From Pollenia angustigena (Eukaryota; Arthropoda; Insecta; Diptera; Polleniidae), in NCBI GenBank assembly GCA_930367215.1, contig OV884059.1, forward strand, positions 10,068,945 to 10,132,944: a stretch of 64,000 nt of DNA, in the 5' to 3' direction. The first letter of the stretch is position 1. Each line of letters begins with the position of its first letter. The notes under the pieces are model-generated. The model was not told the DNA's origin. It saw only the letters and a list, made by a program, of their open reading frames with translations, and did no database searches. A program made the position numbers and the translations under genes. This document shows positions 43,669 to 57,600 of this stretch, one piece after another.

Positions 43669-44888
43669 AAAGGCGTAACTTGATTTTGTTTAAAAGGGAA
43701 GAAAAAAAAACTATAAAATCCGTAAAATTTTATATATAAAACTAAGTTTTAATGCAATTTAAATGATACAACAAATTTTATACTATAACTCCCCTTAAAT
43801 TTTCGAAGCAAGATGCGTTTGGCATTTTTCTACAGGAATAAAAAAAAAAGCTATTTGAAAAAAATTTAATTACGCCTTTTTTTATATTAAGCTTTATCTT
43901 ATTTATACAACTAATTGCTTTTTAACCCTTATTTGATGTAGACTTGTAAGTAATTTTCAGCTTTTAAAAATATTGTATGTTTATGAATTATGTACTTCGA
44001 TACAGATTTTTAACATTAGTAAACCATTTTTTTTTAATTTTCGCAATTTTTTTCTTACTGATTAGATATTTTATGTATAGTATATTTATGTTTTCTTATA
44101 TTTTTAATATAGAGCTTGAGTTTTAAAACATCCTGCTTTTTTTAAATGTAAATATTTCAGTAAGTTTTTTGAATTAAAAATCGTTGTGTTAGAAATATTG
44201 AACTTGATCATTAAGAGGGTAGGTATTAACTTAAAATTTTTATATTTTACTTTTTGAAAAAAATCAACCCGGTATTTTGTTAATGAATCGGTTGGTTTGA
44301 AAATTCTTTTTCATATGTCTTTAAAATATATTAAACATTTTTTTACTTCTATTGAAAATTTTTAAATTTGGAATTAATACCCTCTTAATAAACAATCCCG
44401 TAAAAACTTTTTTTTAACATTTTCTATAAATTTCCCAAAGTTTGTTTGAAAATCTACAAGTTTTGCATTGCAACATCCATTTTAGTAAAATTTTTAGCGA
44501 AATAACCCATTATTTTGCAGAGTCCACAGGATCTTTTATAATATGTGGTAGACAGGTTTTTTTGCTCTGTTCCTGTTGGCAGCTTATGTTTGCATTGCCT
44601 TAAAGACGTGCTTAAAAAAAAGTACCGAAAGTTTGTAATATAACACCATTTCTTAAATTCTTTTGAGAAAAATGTTTTTTAACAGAAACTACGAAGAGTA
44701 CAAAATTTATAACTTTTATCCCACTAATTCGAAATTTCCGAAAGTTATACTCATAATAATATTTATTAGTGACTTTTTTAAATTTCCCGTCTCTGAATTG
44801 TTCATTTGAATGAAAACCCTTTTTGTACTAGTTTTTTCTTATCTTAGGAATTAACTTCTTGTGGATTCAATAAATGAATAATCAACTT
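43669..44888. other. 3' flank and spacer
   Basis: AT-rich and probably includes the 3' UTR of the preceding gene. No gene was seen. Confidence 0.4.
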
Positions 44889-45016
44889 GATTACGGTTGG
44901 CGTTGGTGTTAATGCCTGTGTCGTTTTTTGTAATAGATTAAAGTAGCACACAACCTGTATTCTTTAATGCACTAAAAAAAACGTCTAAGGCGTTTACGCC
45001 AATGACAACCGTAATC
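44889..45016. mobile_element. 128-bp hairpin element, GATTACGGTTG ends
   Basis: GATTACGGTTGGCGTTGG and GTAATAGATTAAAG at the left pair with CTTTAATGCA and GGCGTTTACGCCAATGAC, then AACCGTAATC at the right. The inner TAATAGATTAAAG is the same as in the hairpin at 37175-37314, so the two are distant relatives. Arms are more diverged here. Confidence 0.7.
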
Positions 45017-45139
45017 AGGATTATAATTAATAATAAAATATATTTTTCTACAACAAAGCAAACAATTCTATTTAAACATTTTTAAATCTTTTATATGGTT
45101 ATTACAAAGTCATATTTTACCACTTTTTTTAATCTATTT

Positions 45140-45430
45140 TGTCTCATGCTCCCATAAAAAAAGTATTTATAAAAAGTACCAAAATAACAATTTTTAAGTA
45201 TTTTGTAAAATTTGCTTAAAACAGTACAGCTGCTCAAATACATTGTTCTTGTTTGCTGCCTCTGCTAAAAATAAAGGTTTAAAGCTTGCACAAGTATTAC
45301 AAAAAAAGTGTTTACAAAAAGTACATATTTTTGCCCTGTTTTGCCCCTCATGATTACTTTTTTTGTAAGCTACAGCTTTGTGCGAAAAATTATTTTGAAG
45401 AAACCAGTTTACAAAAAGTACTACATTAAC
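45140..45430 (+). repeat. degenerate tandem repeat, TTTACAAAAAGTAC word
   Basis: TATAAAAAGTACCAAAATAA, TTACAAAAAGTACATATTTT and TTACAAAAAGTACTACATTA recur at about 120-bp spacing. Each is followed by a CCCTGTTTTG-type word in at least two of the units. Confidence 0.5.
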
Positions 45431-45604
45431 GAATTTCCACCCTGTTTTTTGAAATTTTAATTGTAACATACATTGAGAATTTCGAATTAGAAAAAAAAAA
45501 TTTATTTTGATTCCTGTTGCTCTTCTATTAGTTTGCTGATAAAATAAATATGTATCAATTTCATTTATTTTATTGTAATTTACACTATAAACTTACCATA
45601 TAGT

Positions 45605-46570
45605 TTTTATACCCCTCACCTCAGGTGGCAAAGGGTATATATAAGTTTGTCATTCCGTTTGTAATTTCTACAATATTGATCTAAGACCCTATAAAGTATA
45701 TATATTCCGGGTTCTTATGAGGAGAGAAGTTGATTTAACCATGCCCATAGGTCCGTCTTACGTTTGATATGTGTTTTCCGGAGACTCCACCTATGATAGC
45801 GGGTAGATTGTTTTACATTTATGTCACATATAGTCCACAATTTCTTGGTATTGAAATTCAGCCAGATCGGTCCAAAAATGGCTGAGATATGAGCAAAAAA
45901 CCACGACTACCTCAAATTTTTTCCAAAAATTCCTTGTTGTATTTTTAATACTTTTTCTGTATATCTGGGAACGGCAAGAGCCAAAAATTCCAAATTAGGT
46001 ACACACATTTAGGTTATCAATACACAGCATCCGACAAAATGTGGGCGGGATTGGAGAAGTGGGCGTGGTACCTCCCGTACAAAAAATATTGAACATTTTA
46101 TAAAAACCTATTTTGGACTGTTATATGCCATATGGTTATCCCTTATATATCAAAAGATCGGAAATCTTTAGTTTAAAATATTTTCTGAAAAACTCGGTTC
46201 AGATACGAAAAAGTTATGACCAAAATAATATTTTTTTTTTTTTAAATACCCACTTTCGGGAACCATAAATCTTCCCGAGTCCAAGATTTATAACCCAACT
46301 AACTGGCAAATTTCTTCTTAAACAAGTCGGTATATAAATCTGCAAATCGGTTAAAAAATGGCTGAGTTATCATCAAAATACTGAAATCCCAAAAAATACT
46401 CTTTTTATACCCTTCACCTCAGGTGGAAAAGGGTATATATAAGTTTGTCATTCCGTATGTAATTTCTACAATATTGTTGTAAGACCCTATTAAGTATACA
46501 TATTCTGGGTCCTTATGACGAGAGAAGTTGATTTAACCATGTGATGTCCCTCTTCTTAAAAAAAGAAAAA
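45605..46570 (-). repeat. dispersed repeat, 'TATACCC' family, two adjacent copies
   Basis: TTTTTATACCCCTCACCTCA, GGTGGCAAAGGGTATATATA and AGTTTGTCATTCCGT at 45605, and nearly the same at 46403, run in the same direction about 800 bp apart. Each continues to GAGAGAAGTTGATTTAACCA. They are the 3' ends, inverted, of the family at 3756-5048. The pair suggests nested insertion or tandem duplication. Confidence 0.75.
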
Positions 46571-46985
46571 AAAAAAAACGCATAATAATTTTATTTTGTT
46601 AATACTTTTTTTTTTAATTAATTAGTTTTCTTTTGTTTTATTAAAACTATTTTTTAAAATAAATTTTCTACAAATTTTAATAAACAAATTAAATTTGTTA
46701 TGACTTGTTAAAAGCTTACAACGTTGTTAACAAAAAATTAAAGGAAACAAATTTGATTAATAACTTATATTTTATTAGTTTATAAGCGATTGGTATTTAT
46801 AAGTATGTATGTATATAATTTTTTAAATATCAATGTATATCGTTTACTTATTATATATCATTAAATTTATCTGTTTATATAGCTTTAATATATGTACATA
46901 CATTTTTCTATATATTCTTAACCCCTTTTTCTGAAACACTTTACCTTACTTAAAAATACTTTCATACAAATTTTTAAAACTTTCG

Positions 46986-47231
46986 GCCATGTTCTGACAA
47001 TCGCGCGATTTGAAATCGCAAAACGACAGATTTATTTTGTGGTGTACTGAAACTCGTGCGCTTAGCTTGCGATCTGGTATAGTTTCTAACCAAAAACTCT
47101 AGTGCCCATGAGCATACTTTTGCAATTTGAAGTCGCTAACTTCTTGCTATTGCGATTTACAGAACACCTATTATACGGTTTCAAGCCAGAATCGCCAATG
47201 TTAAGCGTTTTGCGATTGTCAGAACATGCCC
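46986..47231. mobile_element. MITE, GCATGTTCTGACAATCGC-type ends, 246 bp
   Basis: GCCATGTTCTGACAATCGCG at the left and GCGATTGTCAGAACATGCCC at the right are inverse. AATCGCAAAACG and CGTTTTGCGATT follow inside the tips. Confidence 0.85.
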
Positions 47232-49600
47232 GTTTTTATATCAAAAATTTCTCAAAGCAAGGTAAATAAATTTCAAAAAAAACCCGCCCCTTAATTAATA
47301 TTTGGTTTTATTTACGTTATAGGTTTTAATAATGAAATTTGGTTTTTTCTTTAGTTTATAATTTAAGGCTTTCTTTCAGTTAGGTTTCTTTTTTTAAACT
47401 TTATTTTTTTGTAAACAATGGGCTGATAAATAATTTGGCTTGCTTTTATGTTTTATATTCAATGTTTGCGGCCTACATTTATGGCGATTTCTTTTCTAAA
47501 AAAAATATGTTACAGTATGTACATGTAACATTTTCTAATGTTACCTATAATCACTGGAAGTGTTACATGTTGTGCAATTTCAATAGAACACAATTAGCTA
47601 CTTTTATTTACAACTATTACACTTTCATCATTAATGTACTTCATGAGCGATTTTTAAAGCTATTTAAGCGGTTTCTGCACGCAATTATGGCTTGGAAACA
47701 AATATTGACATCACTAATGGCTTAAAAAAATTTAAATGATTATCATATAAATAGACTTTTTTTTTATTTTAATGTGTAAATATATTTATATTTTGTTTTA
47801 AAATAATTTTTTTACAAAATTATGAGCTGTATGAATTATGACAAACAAAATAAAATATTAGTTGTACAAACAAAGTAGTAAGTACCAAAATTGTAAGACA
47901 GGGCAGTATGAACACCTTAAGTAAAAGTAAGGGTAAAACATGCAAAATGTTTTGCACGTTTTTTATCAACATATTCACAAAAGAACTTGAAAATTTTTCC
48001 CACAGTTGTATTTTTTGTACAAACGAACACAAAAATATAGAACATGTAACATTAATGCAACATTGTTATCAGAAAAGAAATCGCCATTAGATTTATATGA
48101 GTGTGTTTGCTGGTATGCAATAACAGGGTGTTAGAAAAAACAAGTAGTGCCAAGTTGGAATAATTATTAGTAGTGCCATACCTTTTTAAAGCAATCAAAA
48201 CGTATTTTTACCATTTTTAAAGAATTAAAAGTAAGTTAGTTATAAAATTTATTAAAAAAGTTGATAGTTTGTTGCATAAAAATTTAAAAAATCCGGTTTT
48301 TTTTATTTTGAAGCTTATTTTTTTTTTTTGTTAAATTTCATTAATATACTTTTTTATTACAATTCTGCAGCAATTTTATATTGTTCTATTTAAACTACCA
48401 TAAAATTTTGTAAGTTTTTCATATTTTTACTTCACATTTTCATTAAAATTGTATGTATGTATGTATATAAATGCCACTGTATGTATGTTTTTTTTTTTTT
48501 TTTTTTTTAATTTAAGCTTTAACATGTTTGAACAGATTTTTTCTATTTATATATTTGGGCTGTTTTTTTTTTAATAAAAAAAAAGTTTACTTAACTTTTT
48601 ATATTGAAACCTTTTTGGATTTATGGCAAAATTATAAAAAATAGATTTATATTTCGTTTGACAAACAGCTAAATAAACTTAGGAAAAAGTAAACAAAAAT
48701 TAAAAACAAATGTTAAAGCAAGGTTAGTAAATAAAACGGAAAATAAATAAAAACTCTTTAATTTAAATAATCTGTTTAATAAAATATAGATTTATTTAAA
48801 TTATGAATTTAAAGAAAATTCATTTGGTTTTTTAAATTAATAAAGCTCCTTTCCCACAATCATCAAAACTTTTTTTTTATATGTAGATTTCATTTCAAAA
48901 ACTTTGTTTTGTTTTTGCATCTTTAACATTTGATTGATGTTATTTTCCTTTTATGTCCGTTTAGATTTACATGGTTTTTCATATGATGGAAAAAACCTAA
49001 AAACAAAGTTTGTTATAAAAACTTTTTTTTTTCTAAAACAAAACCAAATTTTAATGAAAAAATCTAGTAATGAATATGCAAAAGTTTTATACAAAATTGA
49101 TGACTACAGATTTCAATATTTCGACATTAATATGGAAATTCCAAGAACATTTCAAAGTGTGTAAAGAAAATAATGAAAACTTAAGTGAAATGAGTTTAAG
49201 AATGTTTTACTATAAGTAAATATACAAAGGTAATGTTCTTTTAGTTTTTATTTTTTTTTTAGAAAATTTTAAAGGCATATTGTAAAATTTAGCTTTTATT
49301 TGAAATGTACATATTTTCTTTTAGCTTTAAACTTTTGTTTATAAATATGAAATAATTTGTACTGTGTATTACTAATTTCGTAATCGTTCAAAACGATTGC
49401 AGAGTTCTATTTAACAAATGGGTAATTTGCAGTTATTGTTCGTAAAAAAACTTCCGCTTAAACGAACCAATACGAATATCGTAATGCACAGTACACATTT
49501 TTCGAACTTGTTTATTATTTTATATGAATCGAAATACAACAAGATAAAAATATATAAAAATTAATAACAAAATTTAAAGACTAACTGCCTATTTCCTTCT
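47232..49600. other. 2.4-kb AT-rich spacer, no gene recognised
   Basis: Long T- and A-runs, ATGTATGTATG microsatellites near 46800 and 48450, and short frames without coding bias. Confidence 0.4.
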
Positions 49601-49776
49601 TTCTTTCGAAAAATTACATTTAAAACAAAAACAAATTCTAAAAACTTCGTTTTTATTTTATTTGGAGGTCACACGATAAAGTTTTGCATTTCAATTCATT
49701 TCAAATTGCAATACACTGTTACTTTTTTACCAACTTTTAAAATTGACCACGCAATTTTACTTTCAATTTAACAGCT

Positions 49777-50009
49777 GGGGTCTTTTCACCGCATTCGATA
49801 CTATCGTATCGAATAAACTATCGAATTTTTTTGCATACGATAGAGACTGACGTATCGAATGAAAACTCGATAAATGTAATGTCGAGTTACTCGATATCGA
49901 ATGCTATTATTTCAAATTCAATACATTTCATTCGATATCGAGTTTCATGATACCAAAATAAATAATTTCGATCAATTTTGCTCGATATCGTATGCGGTGA
50001 TTAGACCCC
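49777..50009. mobile_element. MITE, GGGGTCT ends, intact 233-bp copy
   Basis: GGGGTCTTTTCACCGCATTC, then GATACTATCGTATCGAA, and CTCGATATCGTATGCGGTGA, then TTAGACCCC, are inverse. It represents the pre-insertion form of the copy at 38739-39429. It is itself inserted in sequence related to the inverted repeat at 24201. Confidence 0.88.
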
Positions 50010-50441
50010 TGATAACAAGTTTGTCTTTATAAATTGTTTTCTTGACATCTTGAAAGTAAATTGCTTACAAATTGAGTGCAGCCTACGTGACAGCTTTCAA
50101 TTTATGTAAATTTTGACAAGCAGTATATGTAAAAGACTATCAAGAAAAACTTGAACGTGTGGCTGGCCGCAGGGTTAAGTAGTTGTACGAAAGAAAGAAT
50201 ACTTTTGCACATCGGAAAAAGGCTATAATTATATTTAAAGCCAAATAAGTTTTTTATGAAAATTTTAGGTATTCATTTAATTAATTTAAAATACATTATT
50301 TCTTATTTATTTTCTAGCATTTTTTATAAATGTAAACAAAAAAATGTATGCTTAAAAAAGGGCCAAACATCTGTTTATTCTTAAAAGATTTCCAGTATTT
50401 CATTACTTGTAATATGGCAACCTTTACTTAATATCAAAATG

Positions 50442-50940
50442 TTAGTCTGGGTTCACACTACGAAAGTTTTCTTTCAGAAAGTCTGATGGCCATTTGTATC
50501 GACAATGTATCGACAAACTGTCTGTTACTTAATGTCAACATAAATTTATTGGACCGATAAACTGTCCGTTAACGATTTTGGGTTTCTCAATATAACGACA
50601 AAAAACAAAGTTTTCAGCTGGCAACGCCACTCAAAATACATGTAAAAGTTGGGAGTCAGCTGATTGAATTTATCTGTACGGCAAATAAAAGGTCAAAAAA
50701 AATTAATTGGCAGATGAGTGCCGGTTAGCTTTGCGATAAAATCGAAGCAAATGAGACATTGAGAAAACCAAATTTCTTTAATGTGCAGTTTTTCATTGGG
50801 TAAAAAGATAATCGCCTAATGAGAAAATGGCCATGAGTTTATGGATGAGAGATGCGAGAATAAAAGCATGTTATCTTCCCCTCTCACCAATAAACTCAAA
50901 CTTTCTGAAAGAAAACTTTCATAGTGTGATCCCAGACTAA
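50442..50940. mobile_element. MITE, TTAGTCTGGGTTCACAC ends, 499 bp
   Basis: TTAGTCTGGGTTCACACTAC, then GAAAGTTTTCTTTCAGAAAG, is inverse to CTTTCTGAAAGAAAACTTTC, then ATAGTGTGATCCCAGACTAA. This is the intact member of the family interrupted in the AGPAT intron (16320) and represented by a solo end near 26980. Confidence 0.85.
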
Positions 50941-51641
50941 GCAAAATACGTGAAATGAACAACATAAATATATAAAAAACTGGGTTTACATGTAACATTT
51001 AAAAAAAATTTTTGAATTAAATTAAAAAACTAAACACAAATTAAAACAATTTTACATAGTACATTTTCCATAAAAAATAATAGAAAGGTTAATAATATAT
51101 AATAATATTTTTACGCAAATGGTGCAAAATGGAATGCTTTAAGACCTGAATCATTGTTTCTACAATAAATTTATATATTTATATTACATTTTGTATGAAT
51201 ATACAACTCTACTCAAACAAATAAACTAGATTTCTAGAAAATAAAATTATTTAAGTTTTTATGATTTTTTTTTTTTTTTTTTGGCTAAATCTACATACTT
51301 TTTTATTTCTCAATGTATTGTAAAGATTTTTTTTTTTAAATTATTATAATTTACCTGCTTTTTTTATTTCAACTTTATTTGAATTGTAAAAAATTATTGT
51401 AGAATTTTGTAACAAATTATTTGAATTCTATGAATTTGATCCCACTTTTTTTTAGTGTTTTTTTCTGTAAAAAAAAAAAATTATTTGTAAAGTTTTTTAT
51501 TTTTAAGGATTTTTGTTAATATTTAAAAACTACTAGGTATTTTCTTATTAAATAATTGTTTTTTTTTATGATTTCAATTAAGTTTTCGTTTAAATATTTT
51601 TTGTATTACGTTTTAGTTTAACTATTTTCACACATTGTATT
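50941..51641. other. 3' flank of the Q-rich gene
   Basis: T-rich and A-rich homopolymer stretches. Likely contains the 3' UTR of the minus-strand gene ending at 51642. No separate gene was seen. Confidence 0.4.
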
Positions 51642-54619
51642 TTATCTGACCTCATCAATATCATCGCCTTCGGATGAGCTGCGTATGGTATTGTATTGAG
51701 AGTTTCGACTGCGTAACATGCGTAGAAAACTGCCCACAGCAAATATGGTTCTTCGATGACGATGGAATATGCCCTGATAAAGAGCTTCACGTAAAGTTTT
51801 ACGATCTTCAACGTCAACGCTAGAGGTTAGGGATGTCTGATGGGGTAAGCGGCCTAGAGGGAACAAAACAAAAATTTATAGTCTGGGCTATATCACAAAT
51901 TACTGTCATAAATTGCTGCGTCTGTTTTACAGTCATAGCTGTAATCTAGCCTTTTTGTCTTAGCTATAATCCAAAGTCTCGACTAAAGTCCAGGCTAAAG
52001 TCTATTACGAAGACTATACGCTCGACTATATTTAAGCTTTTCTATTCCGTATGTTCGACTTTAGTCCATTATAGTCTAATTGGCTTAAGTTCGGTTTATT
52101 TTCGACTGTAGTCTAGTCTATGGGACTCAATTGACGGAATTTTCGAGTTATATTCTAATTTGTAAAATATTTCTTTTCACACTTACCAACTATGGGAGAT
52201 TTCGGAGATTTCATAGAATGTTCCTCCACATCCTTTCCCGTTAAATCCAATTTCAACACTTTTTTCGACAACTCCAGAGCTGTGCAATCTTTTGCAATGT
52301 TGGCGTTATTTTTGGAGACCTTCACTTCAACATCACGTTGACTAACAGCACTCTTAGAGGCGGATAGCGAATCCGATGTAGAAGACATTTTCTTATGTGT
52401 GATAGCCGTAGCGGTGGATAATGTGGATAATGAGGTCGAAGCAGCTGATGTAGATGCCGAATTGGCTGAAGTATTAGAGGTGGGTGATAATATGGACGTC
52501 GAAGTATTTGCTGAAGTTGAACGATGTTCAATAGCCACCATGGTAAAGTGAAAGAGAAATTGTGTCTCTTCACGATTTATTTTCAACGAATTTTTATTTT
52601 ACCGAAGGTGGAAAGTAGATTTTACTGTTTTTTTTTTAGCTTAGGGCGGCCTTGCTTCACTGTGATAATGTGGCTGCAAAGGTATATCAAGGTTGGAACA
52701 ATCTAAGCTCGATTGTTTCAAAAGATAAGAATCTAAATGTTTTTTTCTTTCTTCAAAAGAATTAACATTTAAAACGTTAGGCTGATAGTCCGAATTCAAA
52801 TCGGTGGGATATTTGTGGGTATAATCGGTGAGTGTTATACGCGGTAGATTTGTACGATTTTCTTGTATATCGAGTTCTTTTAAATTGTCTATTAAAGTGT
52901 CCAATAATAATACTTTTGAAGGATAATTATGATTGTTAACACAGTTTTCGAGGTTCAGAGCAGGTTGTTGTAAAACATGAAGCTGTTCTTGTTGTTGCTG
53001 TTGTTGTAATTGTGTATAAACCAAATTGCCATTCAAATAATCGTTCATGCTATTTGAATCCTTTGCTCCAAGTGCAATTTCCTTTTTTCCATAGATTTCT
53101 TGTTTTAAATTTAAAAAATTTCCCTGTTGGCTGTTATTTATCGTTTGAGGTTTTATATTGACTCGAATGCCACAGTTTCTATTTGAGTTTTCACTTAGCG
53201 GAAATTCATTTACCGTTAGTTTGCCAATCTGTTGACGTCTACGCCACACAATTGGATTATTTTGATTGATTTGTTTTTGTTTAATTTCGCTGCTATTTAA
53301 CGATGCAGTCGCTATGCGTTCCGTCCCTAGACTAGTGGACGTTTTCGTACTGTTACTTGACAAGTTGTTTAACATATAAGTTGTTTGATGTTGTTGTTTG
53401 TATTGCTGCTGTTGCTGTAATTGCCTCGTACGTTTTAGTTGATTACGTTCTCTTACGTTTTCCAAATACTTTATGTTTTGCAGGAAGCCTTGTTGATAGT
53501 AATCCGTTGCCAATTGCATATAATATGTTAACGTTTTAGCGCCATTATTCTTAGCACTGCTACTACTAACACTATTGTCTCGCCAAGTTTCTTCCAAATT
53601 GTGTTGTGCTTTTGTAGAAAAAGGTCGTATTACACCGCAACCACTTTTAAAAGAAAATTGTTGCTGTTGCCGCTTTGAGTAGTCAACACTTTCTGGTTTT
53701 CTCAATCTACTTTGTCGTTGTCTTGATTGTATTTGTTTCTTATTATATTCATTTAGTTTTTCAATATTTTGCAATTTAATGTCATGTAGAAAACATTGTG
53801 TATTCAATTTTTCCTTTTTTACACTCTCCACTTGCTTTCTAGCTAATTTCTTTAATAAATCTATATCTTGATTAAAATTTTGTATACGTTTAATGGCATC
53901 GTTGTAGCTTGAATCCGGCCCTCGTTGTTCACATAGTGTTTGACGTCCACGTGGTGAATAGACTTTTTCAAAACTGTAATAAAAATAAAAAAAAAAAAAA
54001 TATTATTTTTACTTCTCTTTATTAACGTTTTAACGTAAAAAATTCGTTAAAGTTAGTAATCAAATTAATGAACTTTTTATTGAATTGTTGTCAAATTTCG
54101 ATTGTGTAAAAAAATCTTAAATTACTACAACCTTCAAACGAAATCCTAGATAAAAAAGAGTTATTAAAGTAAATAACAAAAAGATTTGTTAACTTTACGT
54201 TGAAAAAAAAATTAATTTTTTGATGGTAAATAATAATAGCAGAGTTCATTGTTTGATACAAATGGTCTTGTCAAAGTGCAAATGCAAATTATTGAAGCTT
54301 TTGTTTGCAAACCAACAACAAAATGCACAGAATTGCAATTGTCACATCATTGCTTTATCAATGGTGTGCTGGAAATCGGAAACGTAAAACGCAAGAATTT
54401 TAAAAGTCGTTTTTTTCATAAGATTGACCGACATAATTTTTAATTTTTAACCGGAACCTATTTGTGATAAACTGTAATAAAAATATTTTAAATATGTTAA
54501 AGAAAAAAAAACAATTTTATTTATTTTCTTTTGCACTGCTTCTTGACATTTTAAAACCATTTAAAATTTGTACGACCAATAATTCTGTATACCAGTTGTT
54601 AACTATTGGCAAAATTATT

Positions 54620-54657
<38 letters not shown>

Positions 54658-57600
54658 AAACAGTTGCATACAACCTAAAATGCACCGCTAATACCGCTAA
54701 TGTAAAGATGCCAGATGAATGCAAATAAAGATTTTAAGGGCGACAAGGTTATCGTACATATTAATTCATAGTTTAGCCTATAAATATAGTCTTTAGTTTA
54801 ATCATTTAAGGCTTTACATTAAACTTTAATGTATAGTCTTACCTTTAATAGGGGGTGTAGGGACCCGATAGATAGACTCTGTGCTAATAGGAGAGTTCAA
54901 ATCTAATAAGTTCGCGGCCACCAGGGCATACAAGGCAACAAGGAGGCGGACGAATTGGCGAAACGGGGGGTGATGGGGTAAAAACACCAGAACGTGCAGG
55001 GTATCCAAGGTAAAGTGGGGATCCTATGTTCCAGAGTCGGCGAAAATTCTTCTGTCGCTATCGAGGAGGGACAGTAGACTTCTGGTAGGTGCTATAACAA
55101 GTCATTGTTGGACTGCGGTATACGCCCAGAGGGCGGGGCGGCTGAATAATGACAATTGTAGATTCTGTGGGGTACCAGGGGAAAAGGAGACAGTCGAGCA
55201 TTTACTCTGCTACTGTCCGGCACTGGTTCGCTACGGGACGAACTGTCTGAGACTCCTAGCATTCGTCAAGAGAGTGTGGGGTACTCTGAGTACCATCACA
55301 CCATAATAACCTTTTTCTAACTTTCTTCTTGCTGATTATCGTACAACGTTGTAACGCTAGGGACCTATTTGGTCTATCCAGGGTCTTTGTGACCGGCCAC
55401 TCTAACCTACCCTTACCTATAATATATAATCTATAGATTAATCTGTTGTATAATCTATAGTCTAACCTTTAGAATAATTTATCTTCTAATCTAAAACGTT
55501 ATCTTTATGTGTCGAATAATCGACCACCCTATTTTTTCAAGCGTTCAATCTGCTTAGAACTCTGAAAATATTGAACAGATTTTAATATGTATTGAGCACT
55601 GCTGTAAGTAAATACCTTTCAAATAGTGTATATTTTGTTTAAAACGGTTAACATACAGAGGAGGAAAGTGTTCTTAACGGGTTTGCCTTTGCCGATTTAT
55701 ATATAGATTTATTTCAATATATAGTCTAATCCATTATCGACTATGATAGTCCAGATACATTTAAACATATTAGCGATCATTAAGCAGCCTTATTTCAAAT
55801 GTTTAATTTTAATTAACTTCTTGGCAGGGAATTAATTTAAATTTTTTAATAAGAATGTACTAAATTTACATATTAGTTTTTTAAATTACTTTTATAATTA
55901 CAATTTGTTCAAAATGTTTACCCCTTTAAAAAAAAAATTATTTCACTGTCAACTTTTTAAAATGATTTCAATTTATATGCCACGTTTTGTTATCCATAAA
56001 CTTTTTTTTTCCTTTCTTACCACAACAAATGTTTCTTTATAGTTATTTTCATTACACTGTCAAGTAGAGGAAGAAAATAAACCTCACTAGGGGCTTATAA
56101 TTAAAATTGTATAATTTAAAAACAAAGAGAAAAATAAAAAAAGGCTGCCTTATATTTTGATGTCTTTTAAGTTTAACTACAATATTTTCTTTAATGCGGT
56201 GTGTTAGTTTTGCGTGTAATTTATATTTATTTTTAACTACCCTGCAAATAATATCGGACTACCTGATCCATTTTGATAAAATGGACTACTCCATGGAATG
56301 GTCCAATGTAATGCAAGCATGGACCATGTCGTTGTTAAAAAGTGTTTATAGTGAGACGACATGTCTTCGATATTTAAAATGCTTTAATTTTTAAACGACT
56401 TCAAAACGAATTCTCTTGAGTATACCATGGAGTAGTTTTAAAACTACTCCTTTGTAGTCCAAAGATGGGTTATATGGTCCTCCCCTAGGACACCGTAATG
56501 TTAAATAGACCATGTTTTTTCCATACGTTTGGGTTACTTTTGGACTAGCCTTGTGGGCTACACTTTACACGCGTGTTTGGACTGGTCCTATAATTTGCAG
56601 GGTGTATGTACGCTACTCACATTTCAATTGGGACACATAGAAAAAGTTTTTCGTATCTTGCAATGTTTGAAACTGAAAATAAAAGCCTTTTTTTACAAAA
56701 TTTATTTTCGGGAATACAAAATTTTGTATTCATTATTCAAGATAAATGATAATTGCACTGAAATTTACTGTTGGAGGATAAGTTAGTTCCTATGCGCATT
56801 ACATTGGTTGCTAAGGCCAGATCACCAGGAAACCTTTTGCCAACGATTTTGGAAAAGCTAAAGTTATTATATAAATAAAACTGTAAAGCAAATGAGAATT
56901 ACAAAAACTCAAGTCTTGTTTGTAACGATATTAAAGCTTAGATAAAACACCATCAATAAACAGTGAGTTTATATTTTCTTAATTTCCCTGCTGCAATTGA
57001 TTGGATTTTTTCCGAATCGAAAAAAAACAAAATTAAAAACAAGAAAATTAACAAAAAGCGATTTGCCAGTTAATTTTTTTTTGCACGTGCACCTGCAAAC
57101 TTATTTAATATTTTTCATTTTATAGGAATTAAAATATTCCAATTTAAATCATAATTACATAAAATAATTAACTAAGCATTTTTTGAGATGTCCCAAATTT
57201 AGTGTTAGTAGCTTTATGTATGCTTAAAGACGTATTCACCCATTTGTTAAGAACAAAATTTCGGGTTTTTGTCTAGTATGAAAAATACAAACAAATCTAA
57301 GATAAGAGGTCTCATCTAGAATGACCCTAATGCTGGGTACACACAGTGCAACCTACATGGAAACTGTTTCAATGCAACCTCAAAATATCAAAGCGTTTTG
57401 ATGTGTATGCAATCTGAAATGAATGAAAATGAATTTAATTCACTGGATTGCGTAAACGTGTTGCATAGTGTGTACCCAGCATAAAGCTACGGGCACACTT
57501 GGCAAATATTTGACGAAAAAAAGCGGTACCAGTAAGCAAACTAAAATATAATTTCTTTGAATTCGAATATTTATTTTATATATTAAGCTACATCTTTTTG

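Noticed and set aside
52541..52543. ATG in an ACCATGG context as an independent start of exon 3
   Set aside because: It lies in the pyrimidine-rich region before the AG at 52511-52512. Splicing from 52661 keeps one frame throughout, so an intron is the simpler reading. An alternative promoter cannot be excluded.
54464..54691. Frame ending in a poly-Lys tract
   Set aside because: The Lys run is the A homopolymer at 54619-54657 in an intron.
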